64,000 nucleotides of DNA from Bacteroidales bacterium (GCA_017555965.1 JAFZFH010000090.1:48584-112583); one strand, 5' to 3'; positions 25,481 through 35,492 are shown, counted from the stretch's first letter. The notes: generated by a model not told the origin, from the sequence alone. A program made the numbers and translations.

Positions 25481-26697
25481 TATGCTGCATGATTCTGTTC
25501 ATGTGTGGATGTGCACAGATCGAGGGTTCTGCAGACGTCTCTGACAGAAGAGTCAGGATCGTCGTCGGATGTCCGGGATATTCGACAAAAGCTGTCATAC
25601 CAGACGAAGATAGAGTCAATGATATCAACATACTGATATTCGAAAACGGGCTGATGGAGGAGGCCATCTGGAAGGATAGGATTTACGGTCCGGAGGATCT
25701 TGAGGAAGAGATTTCACTAGTCAAGGGACGCGAATATTCTGTCTGTGCCATAGCCAACATGGGAAGACCGATAAAGCCGGAAAGCATGAAGGATCTTGAG
25801 GAAATGACGTTTGAACTTCATGAAAAAGACAGCTACATGACAGGAATCCCTATGAGTGCATATGCATCTGGTCTGACAGCGGACCATGGAAGTGTATTCA
25901 GGCTGGAACTGGCACGAATGGCCGCTAAGGTCAGCATAAGGATCGACAGATGCAGGCTTGATGAGGGTGTGACGATGCTGGTCAGAAATGTAAGAATCGG
26001 CAATTATCCGAGAAGGGTCTCAATTTTCGGCCCCTCCAAAGCTCAGTCGTCAGACGATGTTTTTGAAAACGGTTTTGAACTAACTGAGGATCAGTGTAAT
26101 GCATTGAACGTTTACGGTCAGGACAGAATGAGCGGAGAGGTTTCTCTATATATGTTGGAAAACATGCATGGAAACAGAACTCGTGATATGGAGGACGGGC
26201 AGATGGAAACAGCGTCATTTGTAGAAATGACAATTGACTACAGGTCTTCTGAGCTGATCAGTTACGACAGTCCTCTGATTTACCGTTTCTATCTTGGAGA
26301 GAACGCAGACAACCTTGATATAGAAAGAAATTCCCATTATCACATGACCATACTCCCCGAAAATGACGGACTTTCGGGAGATGGATGGAGAGTCGACAAA
26401 AGTGGAATAGGTCCGTCAACGCCCATATTCACAATGCATCCCGGAGATTACGTCGAAGGTCATGTCGGAGATACCTTACGAGTGTGGTGCGAATGCTACC
26501 CGAAGACATCCCCGTTTGATCCCGGCATGGAAGAATTGGAATACGACAGACAGCGCGGTATATACGACTACATGATAGACGAAGATCACCACGGGGTGAC
26601 CTTATATCTCAGGAAGCCTGGAGTCGGAATCGTCTACATGACTGCCGGAGCTCCTATAAACAGAAGCGGCATGGTGCTGGTCTGCGTAAATCCTTAA
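25444..26697 (+). CDS. DUF4906-like fimbrial lipoprotein
   Basis: 417 residues. The signal ends at CMILFMCGC. It has N-terminal transthyretin-like features of Mfa2/FimB proteins (INILIFENGLMEEAIW, REYSVCAIANMG) and a middle segment with GEVSLYMLENMHGN and YRFYLGENADNLDIERNSHYHMTI, the signature I associate with DUF4906 proteins. The C-terminal about 100 residues form an extra beta-domain. It is likely a minor, tip or anchor subunit of a surface pilus. The 37-base overlap with the preceding gene and 4-base convergent overlap with uvrA make this a compact operon end with no visible terminator. Confidence 0.8.
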   Translation: MEGKGRTCHSILICCMILFMCGCAQIEGSADVSDRRVRIVVGCPGYSTKAVIPDEDRVNDINILIFENGLMEEAIWKDRIYGPEDLEEEISLVKGREYSVCAIANMGRPIKPESMKDLEEMTFELHEKDSYMTGIPMSAYASGLTADHGSVFRLELARMAAKVSIRIDRCRLDEGVTMLVRNVRIGNYPRRVSIFGPSKAQSSDDVFENGFELTEDQCNALNVYGQDRMSGEVSLYMLENMHGNRTRDMEDGQMETASFVEMTIDYRSSELISYDSPLIYRFYLGENADNLDIERNSHYHMTILPENDGLSGDGWRVDKSGIGPSTPIFTMHPGDYVEGHVGDTLRVWCECYPKTSPFDPGMEELEYDRQRGIYDYMIDEDHHGVTLYLRKPGVGIVYMTAGAPINRSGMVLVCVNP

Positions 26698-29522
26698 AGG
26701 ATATACTTTGCTGTATGAGAGCCTTCACACTTGGCAAGATCTTCAGGAGTGCCGGCAAAAACAAGATTTCCTCCGCCATCACCTGCCTCAGGACCCAAGT
26801 CAATGACCCAATCAGCTGCACGGATCACATCAGGATTATGCTCGACGACTACTATTGTGTGTCCCTTTGCAAGAAGAGCATCGAACGACTTCAGAAGCTT
26901 CTCCACATCATAGAAATGGAGACCCGTAGTAGGTTCGTCAAAAATGAAGAGTATTCTCTGAGGCTTGGATTTAGATCCGGTCTCTCCGCTCATTGAAAGG
27001 AAGTATGCAAGCTTGACTCTCTGGCTCTCGCCGCCTGACAAGGTACTGCTGCTCTGACCCAGCTTGATATACGACAGACCGACATCAACCAATGGCTGAA
27101 GCCTCTCCGCAATTCTCTGAGCAACAGGATTTTCCTGAGAGCCGAAGAACGAGATGGCTTCATCAACGCTCATATTGAGGATATCATCAATGTTCTTCTC
27201 CTTATATCGTACCTCCAGAATATCCGGCTTGAACCTTCGTCCTCCACAGGATTCGCACACCATGGACACATCAGCCATGAACTGCATTCCAATCTTGACG
27301 AAGCCTTCTCCCTGACATTCCGGACAGCGTCCTCCGTCAATATTGAACGAGAAATGAGAAGGCGTGAAGCCGTTCATCTTGGCATATTGCTGTTCTGACA
27401 GAAGTTTCCTTATATCATCATATACCTTAAGGTATGTCACTGCATTTGAACGGGAACTTTTTCCGATAGGGTTCTGGTCCACATATTCTATCTGTGTGAT
27501 GCGGTCCAGATTTCCTGAAAGGCCTCTGAAGGTTCCTGGAGCTGCACCGGCCTGATTCAGATGGCGATATACAGCAGGATACAGGATATCTCCCACCAGT
27601 GAGGACTTTCCGCTGCCGCTGACACCTGTCACAACAGTAAGTACTCCTAACGGGAACTTCACGTTTATATCCTTGAGGTTATGCTCCATAGCACCATCAA
27701 CATTGACCGTATAGTTCCACGAACGTTTTGGTCTTGTATACCTTGCCCTGTCTCCGCCAAGATATTGGAGGGTCAAGGACTTTGAACGCTCTTCTTCACA
27801 CTTCGGGCCATCTATACGGCCTTGATAGACAACCTCTCCGCCATATACTCCAGCCTTAGGGCCTATATCTATCAGCAGATCTGCCGCCCTCATGATGTCT
27901 TCGTCATGCTCTACGACGACCACAGTATTGCCTATATCGCGAAGACGCTTGAGCACTTCGATCAGTCTTGCTGTATCTCTGGAATGAAGTCCGATGCTCG
28001 GCTCATCCAGAATATAAAGGGAACCCACAAGAGAACTTCCCAAAGCAGTCACCAGGTTGATTCGCTGGCTTTCTCCTCCGGAAAGTGTGTTCGATGCACG
28101 GTTCAATGTAAGGTATCCGAGTCCGACATCGAGAATATATTTCAGTCGTGAAACGATTTCCTCTATTGCTTTAGCTGCCACCTTGTATTCCCAGTCAGTT
28201 ATCTGGATATTCTCAAAGAATTCCAGAAGCTGCTCAACATTCATGCAGAGAAGTTCATGGATTGTCTTGCCTCCGACCTTTACAAAAAGGGCCTCCTTGC
28301 GGAGTCTGCTGCCGCCGCAATCCTGACATACCGTCCTTCCGGAATAACGGCTGAGCATGTATTTGTACTGAACCTTATATCTGTTTGACTCCACCCATCT
28401 GAAGAACTCGTTGAGACCGATGATGGAATCCTCTTCAGTCATTCCTATACGTCCCTTCCAAATGATGTCCTTGACCTCCTGGCTGAGATTGCAGTATGGT
28501 TCAAAAATAGGGATGCCGTATCTTGAGGAATTACGCACGAGCTGGTCCTTGAACCATCCCATCTTATCTCCTCTCCAGCAGGCAATTGCACCGTCATAGA
28601 TGGTCTTGCTCTTATCCGGAACCACCAGATCTTCACTTATACCGATGATCTGACCGAGACCGCCGCATACCGGACAGGCTCCCAGAGGGCTGTTGAAGCT
28701 GAAAAGATATTCGTCAGGCTTGGCAAACTCGATTCCATCCGCCTCGAACCTGTTTATGAAGTTCTTTATCTCTACCTTTCCGGAATCCGCAAATTCCTTC
28801 CTGACAAGCATCGAACCGTTACCTTTGTCGAACGCCGACTCTATCGAAGAATGAAGTCTGGTCCTGAGATCCTCCTCCATGGCAGGGACCCTTAATCTGT
28901 CGACAAGAAGATACATCTGCGACGGATATTCTCCTGTCTGAGCCATCTTCATGACGTCCTCAATACGGTATGCCCTGTCTGAAAAAAGGCGGGAATACCC
29001 CTCTTCCTTCAGCTGAAGCATGAGTTCTACCTTGTCATCCCTTCTGTCCCAGTCGAGATCTGCAAGAACATACACTGCAGACTCATCGGAACTGAATATA
29101 TACTCCATCACATCGTTGACAGTATGACACTTCACCTCCTCACCGGTCACAGGAGAATAAGTACGGCCGATGCGGGCGAATATCATACGCAGATAGTCAT
29201 ATATTTCTGTGCTTGTAGCGATTGTAGAACGAGGATTGCGGGTATTGACCTTCTGCTCTATCGCTATCGCAGGCGGGATACCTTCGATCAGTTCCACATC
29301 GGGTTTTGACATACGTCCCAGGAACTGTCTGGCATAAGAAGACAGACTCTCCGCAAATCTTCTCTGTCCCTCAGCAAAAAGAGTATCGAACGCAAGGGAT
29401 GATTTGCCGGAACCGGATATACCTGTAATTACCACGAACTTACCTCGCGGAATCTCAACAGTTACATCCTTAAGGTTATTCACCTTGGCCTTCCTGACTA
29501 TGATCTTTCCTTCTTCTGCCAT
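26694..29522 (-). CDS. uvrA: Excinuclease ABC subunit A
   Basis: 942 residues, full length. UvrA is the dimeric DNA-damage sensor of nucleotide excision repair and loads UvrB. It has two ABC ATPase modules: Walker A at GISGSGKSSLAFDTLFAEGQ and GVSGSGKSSLVGDIL, signature motifs NTLSGGESQRINL and STLSGGESQRVKL, Walker B at LYILDEPSIGLH and LFIFDEPTTGLH. Zinc-finger cysteines are visible (CPVCGG, CQDCGGSR, CPECQGEG, CESCGGRR). The first five residues and length agree with the family. It is convergent with the fimbrial operon and divergent from the Ca2+ ATPase gene. Confidence 0.98.
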   Translation of the reverse strand: MAEEGKIIVRKAKVNNLKDVTVEIPRGKFVVITGISGSGKSSLAFDTLFAEGQRRFAESLSSYARQFLGRMSKPDVELIEGIPPAIAIEQKVNTRNPRSTIATSTEIYDYLRMIFARIGRTYSPVTGEEVKCHTVNDVMEYIFSSDESAVYVLADLDWDRRDDKVELMLQLKEEGYSRLFSDRAYRIEDVMKMAQTGEYPSQMYLLVDRLRVPAMEEDLRTRLHSSIESAFDKGNGSMLVRKEFADSGKVEIKNFINRFEADGIEFAKPDEYLFSFNSPLGACPVCGGLGQIIGISEDLVVPDKSKTIYDGAIACWRGDKMGWFKDQLVRNSSRYGIPIFEPYCNLSQEVKDIIWKGRIGMTEEDSIIGLNEFFRWVESNRYKVQYKYMLSRYSGRTVCQDCGGSRLRKEALFVKVGGKTIHELLCMNVEQLLEFFENIQITDWEYKVAAKAIEEIVSRLKYILDVGLGYLTLNRASNTLSGGESQRINLVTALGSSLVGSLYILDEPSIGLHSRDTARLIEVLKRLRDIGNTVVVVEHDEDIMRAADLLIDIGPKAGVYGGEVVYQGRIDGPKCEEERSKSLTLQYLGGDRARYTRPKRSWNYTVNVDGAMEHNLKDINVKFPLGVLTVVTGVSGSGKSSLVGDILYPAVYRHLNQAGAAPGTFRGLSGNLDRITQIEYVDQNPIGKSSRSNAVTYLKVYDDIRKLLSEQQYAKMNGFTPSHFSFNIDGGRCPECQGEGFVKIGMQFMADVSMVCESCGGRRFKPDILEVRYKEKNIDDILNMSVDEAISFFGSQENPVAQRIAERLQPLVDVGLSYIKLGQSSSTLSGGESQRVKLAYFLSMSGETGSKSKPQRILFIFDEPTTGLHFYDVEKLLKSFDALLAKGHTIVVVEHNPDVIRAADWVIDLGPEAGDGGGNLVFAGTPEDLAKCEGSHTAKYIL

Positions 29523-29558
29523 CTTCCTTTATTTTTCAGAACATGTAAAGTTACAATA

Positions 29559-29566
29559 CAAAGATA
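29559..29566 (-). promoter_or_regulatory. -7 element of uvrA
   Basis: TATCTTTG on the minus strand, about 36 bases before ATG 29522; divergent from the Ca2+ ATPase promoter 33 bases away. Confidence 0.65.
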
Positions 29567-29598
29567 AGATTTTTATCATTTTTTTCATGATTATTGGA

Positions 29599-29606
29599 TA
29601 TCTTCG
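29599..29606 (+). promoter_or_regulatory. -7 element of the Ca2+ ATPase gene
   Basis: TATCTTCG, a TAnnTTTG variant, 22 bases before ATG 29629. Confidence 0.5.
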
Positions 29607-29628
29607 CCGACGAAATAAAGCATTGCAG

Positions 29629-32367
29629 ATGTCCAAGAAAAAAACATATCTCAGCTCCTGCCTGTCCAATGATTCTGACGCAGTCATAAAAGGTATAGGA
29701 AAGAACATAATCCCTCCTCCGGAGAAGGATCCATGGTGGAAGTTGTATCTGACAAAATTCAAGGACCCCATCATCATAGTATTACTGATCGTATTCCTCT
29801 TCTCCATCATTGTAGCCGTATATGAAAGCATCTGTATGGCCAAGGGCATGTCCATATTCATCGAACCTGCCGGAATCATGGCTGCCCTGCTGCTTGCAAC
29901 CGGAGTCGGCTTCGTATTCGAGATGAAGGCGGACAAGGAGTTCGAAATCCTGAACAAGGTCAAGGATTCACGTCCCGTCAAGGTCTTCAGAAAAAAGGAC
30001 AGAAACAGCAGTCCCCATCTCATGGAATTGAGAAAGCAGGATATCGTTGCAGAAGACATCGTCAAGCTTGAAGGTGGAGATGAGATTCCTGCAGACGGCT
30101 ACCTTATCGAATCCACATCCCTGATGGTAGACGAATCGATATTCACAGGAGAACCATATGCTGGAAAGACAGCAGTTGAGACAGATTTTGATGAAGACGC
30201 AACATATCCTTCCAATTTTCTGCTCAGAGGCTCTACTGTAATAGAGGGAACTGCCATTTACCGCGTAAGCGCAACCGGCATGGATACAGAGGAGGGTAAA
30301 GGTGTCGCAATCATCCATGAGGGTGATGAGGAAGAAACCCCTCTCAACCGCCAGCTGGCACAGTTGGGAAAAGCCATATCCACAGCCAGCTTCATCATAG
30401 CCACTCTGATCATTGTCGGCAGAATCGCCTTTTATGCAGTAAACGGAGGCTTTTCGGACGGAGCCAACTTCATAGAGATCGCTGAGTTCATCCTTGCCTC
30501 AATCATGATTGCAGTCACTCTGATCGTTGTTGCCGTACCGGAGGGACTTCCTATGAGCGTCACAGTCAGCCTTGCATTGAGCATGAGGAAGATGCTCAAG
30601 GAGAACAACCTGGTCCGCAAGCTTCATGCATGCGAGACTATGGGAGCGGCAACAGTCATCTGTACAGACAAGACAGGAACTCTCACCAAGAACCAGATGA
30701 CGGTCATGGAGAATGACATCTATGGCGGCGAAGAAGAACTCGAGCTTGTAAAGCGTAACATGGCGGTCAATTCTACTGCTGAGGTATTCAAGGAAGCAGA
30801 CGGCAGCATAGTGACCATCGGTAATCCGACAGAAGTCGCCCTCCTTAAATGGCTGAGTGACAACGGGTCAGACTATGCCGCATACAGAAATTCAGCGAAA
30901 ATCGTAGAACAGCTGCCATTTTCCACAGAGAACAAATACATGCAGACGATTGTCAGCGGCAAGGACGGAAACAGGATCAGATTCGTCAAGGGGGCTCCTG
31001 AAATCGTATTGGGAATGTGCAGCGGAATTGCTGCAGGGCAGACTGAGGCTCATGTACACGAGACTCTCGCAGGCTATCAGTCAAAAGCGATGAGGACACT
31101 TGGATTCGCATGTCAGAAGATTACTGAGACTGAAAAATCGGAACTCATATTCCTGGGAGTAGTCGGCATTGCTGACCCGATAAGAGACGACGTCAAGGAA
31201 GCCATTGAGACATGTAAGGACAAAGCCGGAGTAAGAGTCATAATTGTCACTGGAGATACTCCAGGAACTGCAAATGAGATCGGCAGACAGATCGGTCTCA
31301 TACGACTGAATGAACCGAACCAGCTGATGACCGGTCCGGAATTCGCAGCACTCAGCGAGGAGGAGGCAATGAAACTCGTATCCGACCCGGACTTCAGAAT
31401 CATTTCCAGAGCCCGTCCGGAAGACAAGGCCAGACTTGTCCGTCTGCTGCAGGCCTGCAGACATGTGGTCGCAGTTACCGGAGACGGCACCAATGATGCT
31501 CCTGCCTTGAGCAAGGCACATGTAGGCCTCTCTATGGGAGACGGCACATCCAGAGCAAAGGAAGCCAGCGACATCACGATCATTGACAACTCGTTCGCAA
31601 GCATCAACAAGGCCATAATGTGGGGAAGGTCGCTGTACCGCAACATCCAGCGCTTCATCATCTTCCAGATGACAATCAACCTGTGCGCCTGCCTTATCGT
31701 CCTTCTGGGTTCATTCATAGGCATGGACTCCCCTCTTACAGTCACTCAAATGCTATGGGTCAACCTCATCATGGATACATTTGCAGCGATGGCACTGTCG
31801 TCTTTACCTGCAGACAGGAAGGTCCTCAACGAAAATCCAAGAAAATGGGACAGCCACATCGTGACAAGACCTATGCTCGGACGCATTGTTGGAACAGGAG
31901 CATTGTTCTTTGTTCTGCTGACTGGCCTGTGGCAGCTTCTATGGCATACCGACATCACCAGTGTAAGAGAACTGCTGACTGCTGATTCATTGAAACTTTA
32001 TATCACAGGCTTCATGGACATGTCCCACACCAAGACACATCTGAGCGGAACCGAACTTGGAATATTCTTCTCAACGTTCGTAATCCTGCAGTTCTGGAAC
32101 CTTTTCAACGCGAAGTATTATCGCACAGACAGGAGTCTGATTCTGGATATCGTCGACCTGTTCAGAAATCCTGCAAAGGTAAAGGAATCATTCAGTGCCG
32201 GATTCATATGGATCTCTCTGGTAATCGTTCTTGGTCAGATCCTGATAGTCACTTTCGCAGGTCCGGCATTCAATGTCTCACCTCTATCCGGAGAAGACTG
32301 GATCTACATCCTGCTGATGACATCCCCTATCCTCATAGTCGCTGACATCATAAGATTTTTCAAATAA
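29629..32367 (+). CDS. PMCA-type calcium-transporting P-type ATPase
   Basis: 912 residues from ATG 29629 (MSKKKTYLSSCLSNDSDAVIKG); longer frames run back into uvrA and its promoter. It pumps cations out of the cytoplasm at the expense of ATP. Motifs: actuator loop (DESIFTGEP), transmembrane PEGLPMSVTVSLALSM, phosphorylation site CTDKTGTLTKNQM, nucleotide-binding FVKGAPE, hinge VTGDGTNDAPALSKAHVG. About ten hydrophobic helices are present: two pairs before the phosphorylation domain and six after. The PEGLP helix and overall plan match plasma-membrane Ca2+ ATPases; Na+ or Mn2+ specificity cannot be excluded. The gene ends at a strong bidirectional terminator. Confidence 0.92.
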   Translation: MSKKKTYLSSCLSNDSDAVIKGIGKNIIPPPEKDPWWKLYLTKFKDPIIIVLLIVFLFSIIVAVYESICMAKGMSIFIEPAGIMAALLLATGVGFVFEMKADKEFEILNKVKDSRPVKVFRKKDRNSSPHLMELRKQDIVAEDIVKLEGGDEIPADGYLIESTSLMVDESIFTGEPYAGKTAVETDFDEDATYPSNFLLRGSTVIEGTAIYRVSATGMDTEEGKGVAIIHEGDEEETPLNRQLAQLGKAISTASFIIATLIIVGRIAFYAVNGGFSDGANFIEIAEFILASIMIAVTLIVVAVPEGLPMSVTVSLALSMRKMLKENNLVRKLHACETMGAATVICTDKTGTLTKNQMTVMENDIYGGEEELELVKRNMAVNSTAEVFKEADGSIVTIGNPTEVALLKWLSDNGSDYAAYRNSAKIVEQLPFSTENKYMQTIVSGKDGNRIRFVKGAPEIVLGMCSGIAAGQTEAHVHETLAGYQSKAMRTLGFACQKITETEKSELIFLGVVGIADPIRDDVKEAIETCKDKAGVRVIIVTGDTPGTANEIGRQIGLIRLNEPNQLMTGPEFAALSEEEAMKLVSDPDFRIISRARPEDKARLVRLLQACRHVVAVTGDGTNDAPALSKAHVGLSMGDGTSRAKEASDITIIDNSFASINKAIMWGRSLYRNIQRFIIFQMTINLCACLIVLLGSFIGMDSPLTVTQMLWVNLIMDTFAAMALSSLPADRKVLNENPRKWDSHIVTRPMLGRIVGTGALFFVLLTGLWQLLWHTDITSVRELLTADSLKLYITGFMDMSHTKTHLSGTELGIFFSTFVILQFWNLFNAKYYRTDRSLILDIVDLFRNPAKVKESFSAGFIWISLVIVLGQILIVTFAGPAFNVSPLSGEDWIYILLMTSPILIVADIIRFFK

Positions 32368-32368
32368 A

Positions 32369-32404
32369 AAAACGTCCGATGAAGTGAACTTCATCGGACG
32401 TTTT
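32369..32404. terminator. Bidirectional terminator between Ca2+ ATPase and pgi
   Basis: A 16-bp perfect stem (32369-32384 with 32389-32404) containing ACGTCCGATGAAG and its complement, a 4-base loop, A-run on one side and T-run on the other. It serves both convergent genes. Confidence 0.9.
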
Positions 32405-32421
32405 CTATCATTGCCTCAAGC

Positions 32422-33762
32422 TTAGAGTCTTGCCTTGAGAGCTTCTGCCATCTCCTCGTAGCCTGGCTTTCCGAGAAGAGCAAACATATTCTTCTTGTAA
32501 GCCTCAACACCTGGCTGATCGAACGGATTCACACCAAGAACATATCCGCTGATTCCGCAAGCCTTCTCGAAGAAGTAGAAAAGAGCTCCGAGATTGTACT
32601 CATTCACGCTCTCGACAGTAAGAGAAATCTGCGGTACGCCACCGTCGATATGAGCAAGCTTTGTTCCGAGCTCTGCCATAGCGTTGCACTCCTCAACATG
32701 CTTTCCTGTAAGGAAGTTAAGGCCGTCAAGATTCTGAGGATCGTTCTCGATGAGCATAGAGCGGCTGCTCTTCTCTACAGAAACAACTGTCTCCATAAGA
32801 GTACGCTCACCGTCCTGGATATACTGTCCCATAGAGTGGAGGTCAGTTGTGAAGTTTACTGAAGCAGGGAAAATTCCGAGACCGTTCTTTCCTTCTGACT
32901 CACCGTAGAGCTGCTTCCACCACTCGCCAAGGAATGTAAGCTTAGGGTTGTAAGCAACAAGAATCTCGATCTTCTTGCCCTGAGCATAAAGTGCATTACG
33001 CATAGCCGCATACTGGATTGCAGGATTGCACTCGCACTTCTTCGCGCAAGCCTCCTCCATCTCAAGAGCACCCTGAAGCATTGCTCTCATATCAAATCCT
33101 GCGAGAACGATAGGAAGGATTCCTACCGGAGTGAGGACTGAGAAACGTCCGCCCACATTATCCTCGATCACGAATGTCTTGTAACCTTCCTGTGTAGAAA
33201 GAGACTTGAGGGCTCCGCGAGCCTTGTCAGTAACTGCAACGATACGCTCTGCAGCCTCTGCCTTTCCGTATGTATCCTCGAGATATTTCTTTACGAGACG
33301 GAACGCTACTGCAGGCTCTGTAGTTGTACCGGACTTAGAGATCACCACACAAGCTGCATTTCTCTCCTTTACGAGATCCATGAGCTCGCACATGTATTCC
33401 TCTGAAAGATTCTGACCTGCGAATACGATTTCAGGAGCATTGCCCTTGTTCTTGAGCTGCTTTGCAAACTGGTGAGAAAGAGCCTCGATAGCGCACTTTG
33501 CACCAAGATATGAACCTCCGATACCGATAACGATCACAAGGTCAACATTCTTCGCTGCCCATGCATCTCTTACAGCCTCACACTCTTCTACGAGCGAGCT
33601 GTTGAGAGTTTCAGAAGGGAGATGTTTCCAGCCAAGGAAATCATTTCCGGCACCTGTCTCGTTCTCGAGAACCTCAAGAGCGGCAAGAGACTTCTCTACA
33701 TAAGCCTTATAGTCTGCATCATTTACAAAGGAGCTGCAGCCTCCAAGATTAACTTTTACCAT
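32422..33762 (-). CDS. pgi: Glucose-6-phosphate isomerase
   Basis: 446 residues, the short form common in Bacteroidales and Firmicutes. It interconverts glucose-6-phosphate and fructose-6-phosphate in the cytoplasm. Signatures: VIGIGGSYLGAKCAIEAL and SKSGTTTEPAVAFRL (sugar-phosphate SIS motifs), the GRFSVLTPVG signature 1 region (residues about 205-214), GEWWKQLYGESEGKNG, and the C-terminal GVEAYKKNMFALLGKPG with the catalytic Lys. It is a single gene with its own promoter and a shared terminator. Confidence 0.98.
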   Translation of the reverse strand: MVKVNLGGCSSFVNDADYKAYVEKSLAALEVLENETGAGNDFLGWKHLPSETLNSSLVEECEAVRDAWAAKNVDLVIVIGIGGSYLGAKCAIEALSHQFAKQLKNKGNAPEIVFAGQNLSEEYMCELMDLVKERNAACVVISKSGTTTEPAVAFRLVKKYLEDTYGKAEAAERIVAVTDKARGALKSLSTQEGYKTFVIEDNVGGRFSVLTPVGILPIVLAGFDMRAMLQGALEMEEACAKKCECNPAIQYAAMRNALYAQGKKIEILVAYNPKLTFLGEWWKQLYGESEGKNGLGIFPASVNFTTDLHSMGQYIQDGERTLMETVVSVEKSSRSMLIENDPQNLDGLNFLTGKHVEECNAMAELGTKLAHIDGGVPQISLTVESVNEYNLGALFYFFEKACGISGYVLGVNPFDQPGVEAYKKNMFALLGKPGYEEMAEALKARL

Positions 33763-33805
33763 AGCTAAATGTATATTTTAATTTATATTTATCCACGCAA
33801 TCGTA

Positions 33806-33813
33806 CAAAGATA
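33806..33813 (-). promoter_or_regulatory. -7 element of pgi
   Basis: TATCTTTG on the minus strand, about 43 bases before ATG 33762. Confidence 0.65.
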
Positions 33814-33834
33814 ATAAATTTAATATAAAAACAT

Positions 33835-35094
33835 CTATTTGACTTCGATAATATCACTCAACATTGTAGAGTACAGGCGTGAACGGAAATCACTTCTGAT
33901 TCCTTCCGCATAATGTCCCGGACGCTGGGTTGCAAGGCGCAGCACCTGACCGGAAGAATTCACAGCATCCATGACTTGAGACAGCTTGTCCTGCTTCTTG
34001 CGAAGTTCATGATCGAAGTCAAACAAAGAAGCCTGGATCGAGTCGTCAGGGACAATCCTGCTGACGACCACTCCCGCCTTCTTATACTTGTACCCAGCCC
34101 TATAGATGGTCCTGAATGCCCGTAATGCAGTCCCTACGATTTCCTGAGCGCTGCTTGCTGCCACATCCAGCCTTATCGTCACCGAAGGGAAATATTGTTC
34201 CAGATCTTCACGGAAACGGTTCGTATACAGAAATGTCGTCACATCATATGCTGCAGAATGTTCCTCACGAAGCTTGTACGCACACATCGCGGCAAAATCA
34301 GACACTCTAAGCATAAGCTCGCGCTCATCTTCAATCATATCCGCAAATGAACGCGACGTGCATATGGACTGCCTCCTGTCCTCCTTTTCCTCCTCATGAC
34401 ACACACGTCCGCGAAGCTCTTCCCAGGTACGGACTCCCGGCAGATTGAAGTTCGATGCCACCCACTCGCGTGGACGGTTCACAAAATCAAGGGCAGTGCG
34501 CACTCCCTTTTCCAGCATCCTTGGAGAAAGCCTGCGTCCTATGCCCCAGACATCATCGATAGGAGTAAGTTCCAAGGCCTTGATGCGCTTCGCATCAGTA
34601 TCCATCATGCAGACCCCTTTATACCCCTTATATTTCTTGGCAAAATGGCTGGCAATCTTGGCAAGAGTCTTTGTCGGAGCCACACCGATGCTCACAGGCA
34701 CTCCCACCCATTTCAAGACCTTATCCACCAGATCCCGGCACAGCTGCAGCACCTGCTCCTGAGGGATCCCATCCAGATGCAGAAAGGCTTCATCTATCGA
34801 ATAGATCTCTATCTTCGGAACAGCATCTGCCAGCAGAGACATCACCCTGGAGGACAGGTCACCATATAACGCATAGTTGGAAGAAAAGGCAAAAAGCTTT
34901 CCTTCATCCACCAGATGCTTGACCTGATAGAACGGCGTAGACATCTTTATTCCCATGGCCTTGCTTTCATTGCTTCGTGACACGATGCAACCGTCATTGT
35001 TCGAAAGAACAACGACCGGCTTGCCCTCCAGCTCAGGCCGGAAGACCCTTTCGCATGAAACGAAGAAATTGTTGCAGTCCACAAGAGCAAACAT
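33835..35094 (-). CDS. umuC: DNA polymerase V catalytic subunit (Y-family)
   Basis: 419 residues from ATG 35094 (MFALVDCNNFFVSCERVF), which overlaps the umuD stop as TGATG; the longer frame from 35133 only extends into umuD. Error-prone translesion polymerase active on damaged DNA. Y-family motifs: catalytic DCNNFF near the N-terminus, PVVVLSNNDGCIVSRSNE, EIYSIDEAFLHLDG (catalytic Asp-Glu), GVAPTKTLAKIASHFAKK, VWGIGRRLSPRMLEKG (HhH). The C-terminal little-finger and UmuC-specific DUF4113-like tail are present (LSQVMDAVNSSGQVLRLATQ). Operon with umuD. Confidence 0.96.
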   Translation of the reverse strand: MFALVDCNNFFVSCERVFRPELEGKPVVVLSNNDGCIVSRSNESKAMGIKMSTPFYQVKHLVDEGKLFAFSSNYALYGDLSSRVMSLLADAVPKIEIYSIDEAFLHLDGIPQEQVLQLCRDLVDKVLKWVGVPVSIGVAPTKTLAKIASHFAKKYKGYKGVCMMDTDAKRIKALELTPIDDVWGIGRRLSPRMLEKGVRTALDFVNRPREWVASNFNLPGVRTWEELRGRVCHEEEKEDRRQSICTSRSFADMIEDERELMLRVSDFAAMCAYKLREEHSAAYDVTTFLYTNRFREDLEQYFPSVTIRLDVAASSAQEIVGTALRAFRTIYRAGYKYKKAGVVVSRIVPDDSIQASLFDFDHELRKKQDKLSQVMDAVNSSGQVLRLATQRPGHYAEGIRSDFRSRLYSTMLSDIIEVK

Positions 35095-35492
35095 CACCTG
35101 ACCTTCTTTATCACATAAGTCACGACTCCCCACATCTTGAAGTCAACACCTTCCTTTATCTCGATGGAAGGATATTTCTCATTTGCGGGCACCAGAGTCA
35201 AGGCATCACCCTTGAACCTCATATACTTGAGCGTAAATTCACCATCCACGAAACATACAGCCATATCCCCGTCGTGAGGATCGAGAGATCTGTCAATCAC
35301 GAGGATGTCTCCCTCCTCTACACCGGCGTCGATCATGGAATCGCCGACCACCCTTCCATAGAAGGTTGCGGCGGGATGCTTCACCAGTTCTCTGTTCAGG
35401 TCTATAGCCTGAGTCATATAATCCGTTGCAGGCGAGGGAAATCCGGCATGGATTCCGTCCTGTGCCATACCAGGAAGTTCATTATTGTCCAT
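35094..35492 (-). CDS. umuD: UmuD-like self-cleaving SOS protein
   Basis: 132 residues from ATG 35492 (MDNNELPGMAQDG); a GTG two codons earlier is also in frame. It has the LexA/UmuD peptidase fold: Ala16-Gly17 cleavage site (IHAGFPSP), nucleophile Ser52 (VVGDSMIDAGV) and base Lys89 (GEFTLKYM). The 37-residue Ser-Lys spacing equals that of E. coli UmuD (60 and 97). RecA-stimulated cleavage would yield UmuD', which activates UmuC. There is no DNA-binding domain, so it is not LexA. Translationally coupled to umuC. Confidence 0.95.
   Translation of the reverse strand: MDNNELPGMAQDGIHAGFPSPATDYMTQAIDLNRELVKHPAATFYGRVVGDSMIDAGVEEGDILVIDRSLDPHDGDMAVCFVDGEFTLKYMRFKGDALTLVPANEKYPSIEIKEGVDFKMWGVVTYVIKKVR

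Noticed and set aside
29404-29628. 75-codon N-terminal extension of the Ca2+ ATPase frame
   Set aside because: It would lie antisense to the uvrA start and across both promoters; MSKKK at 29629 gives a normal start.
35094-35492. LexA repressor
   Set aside because: No N-terminal helix-turn-helix; only the peptidase part is present and it is coupled to umuC.
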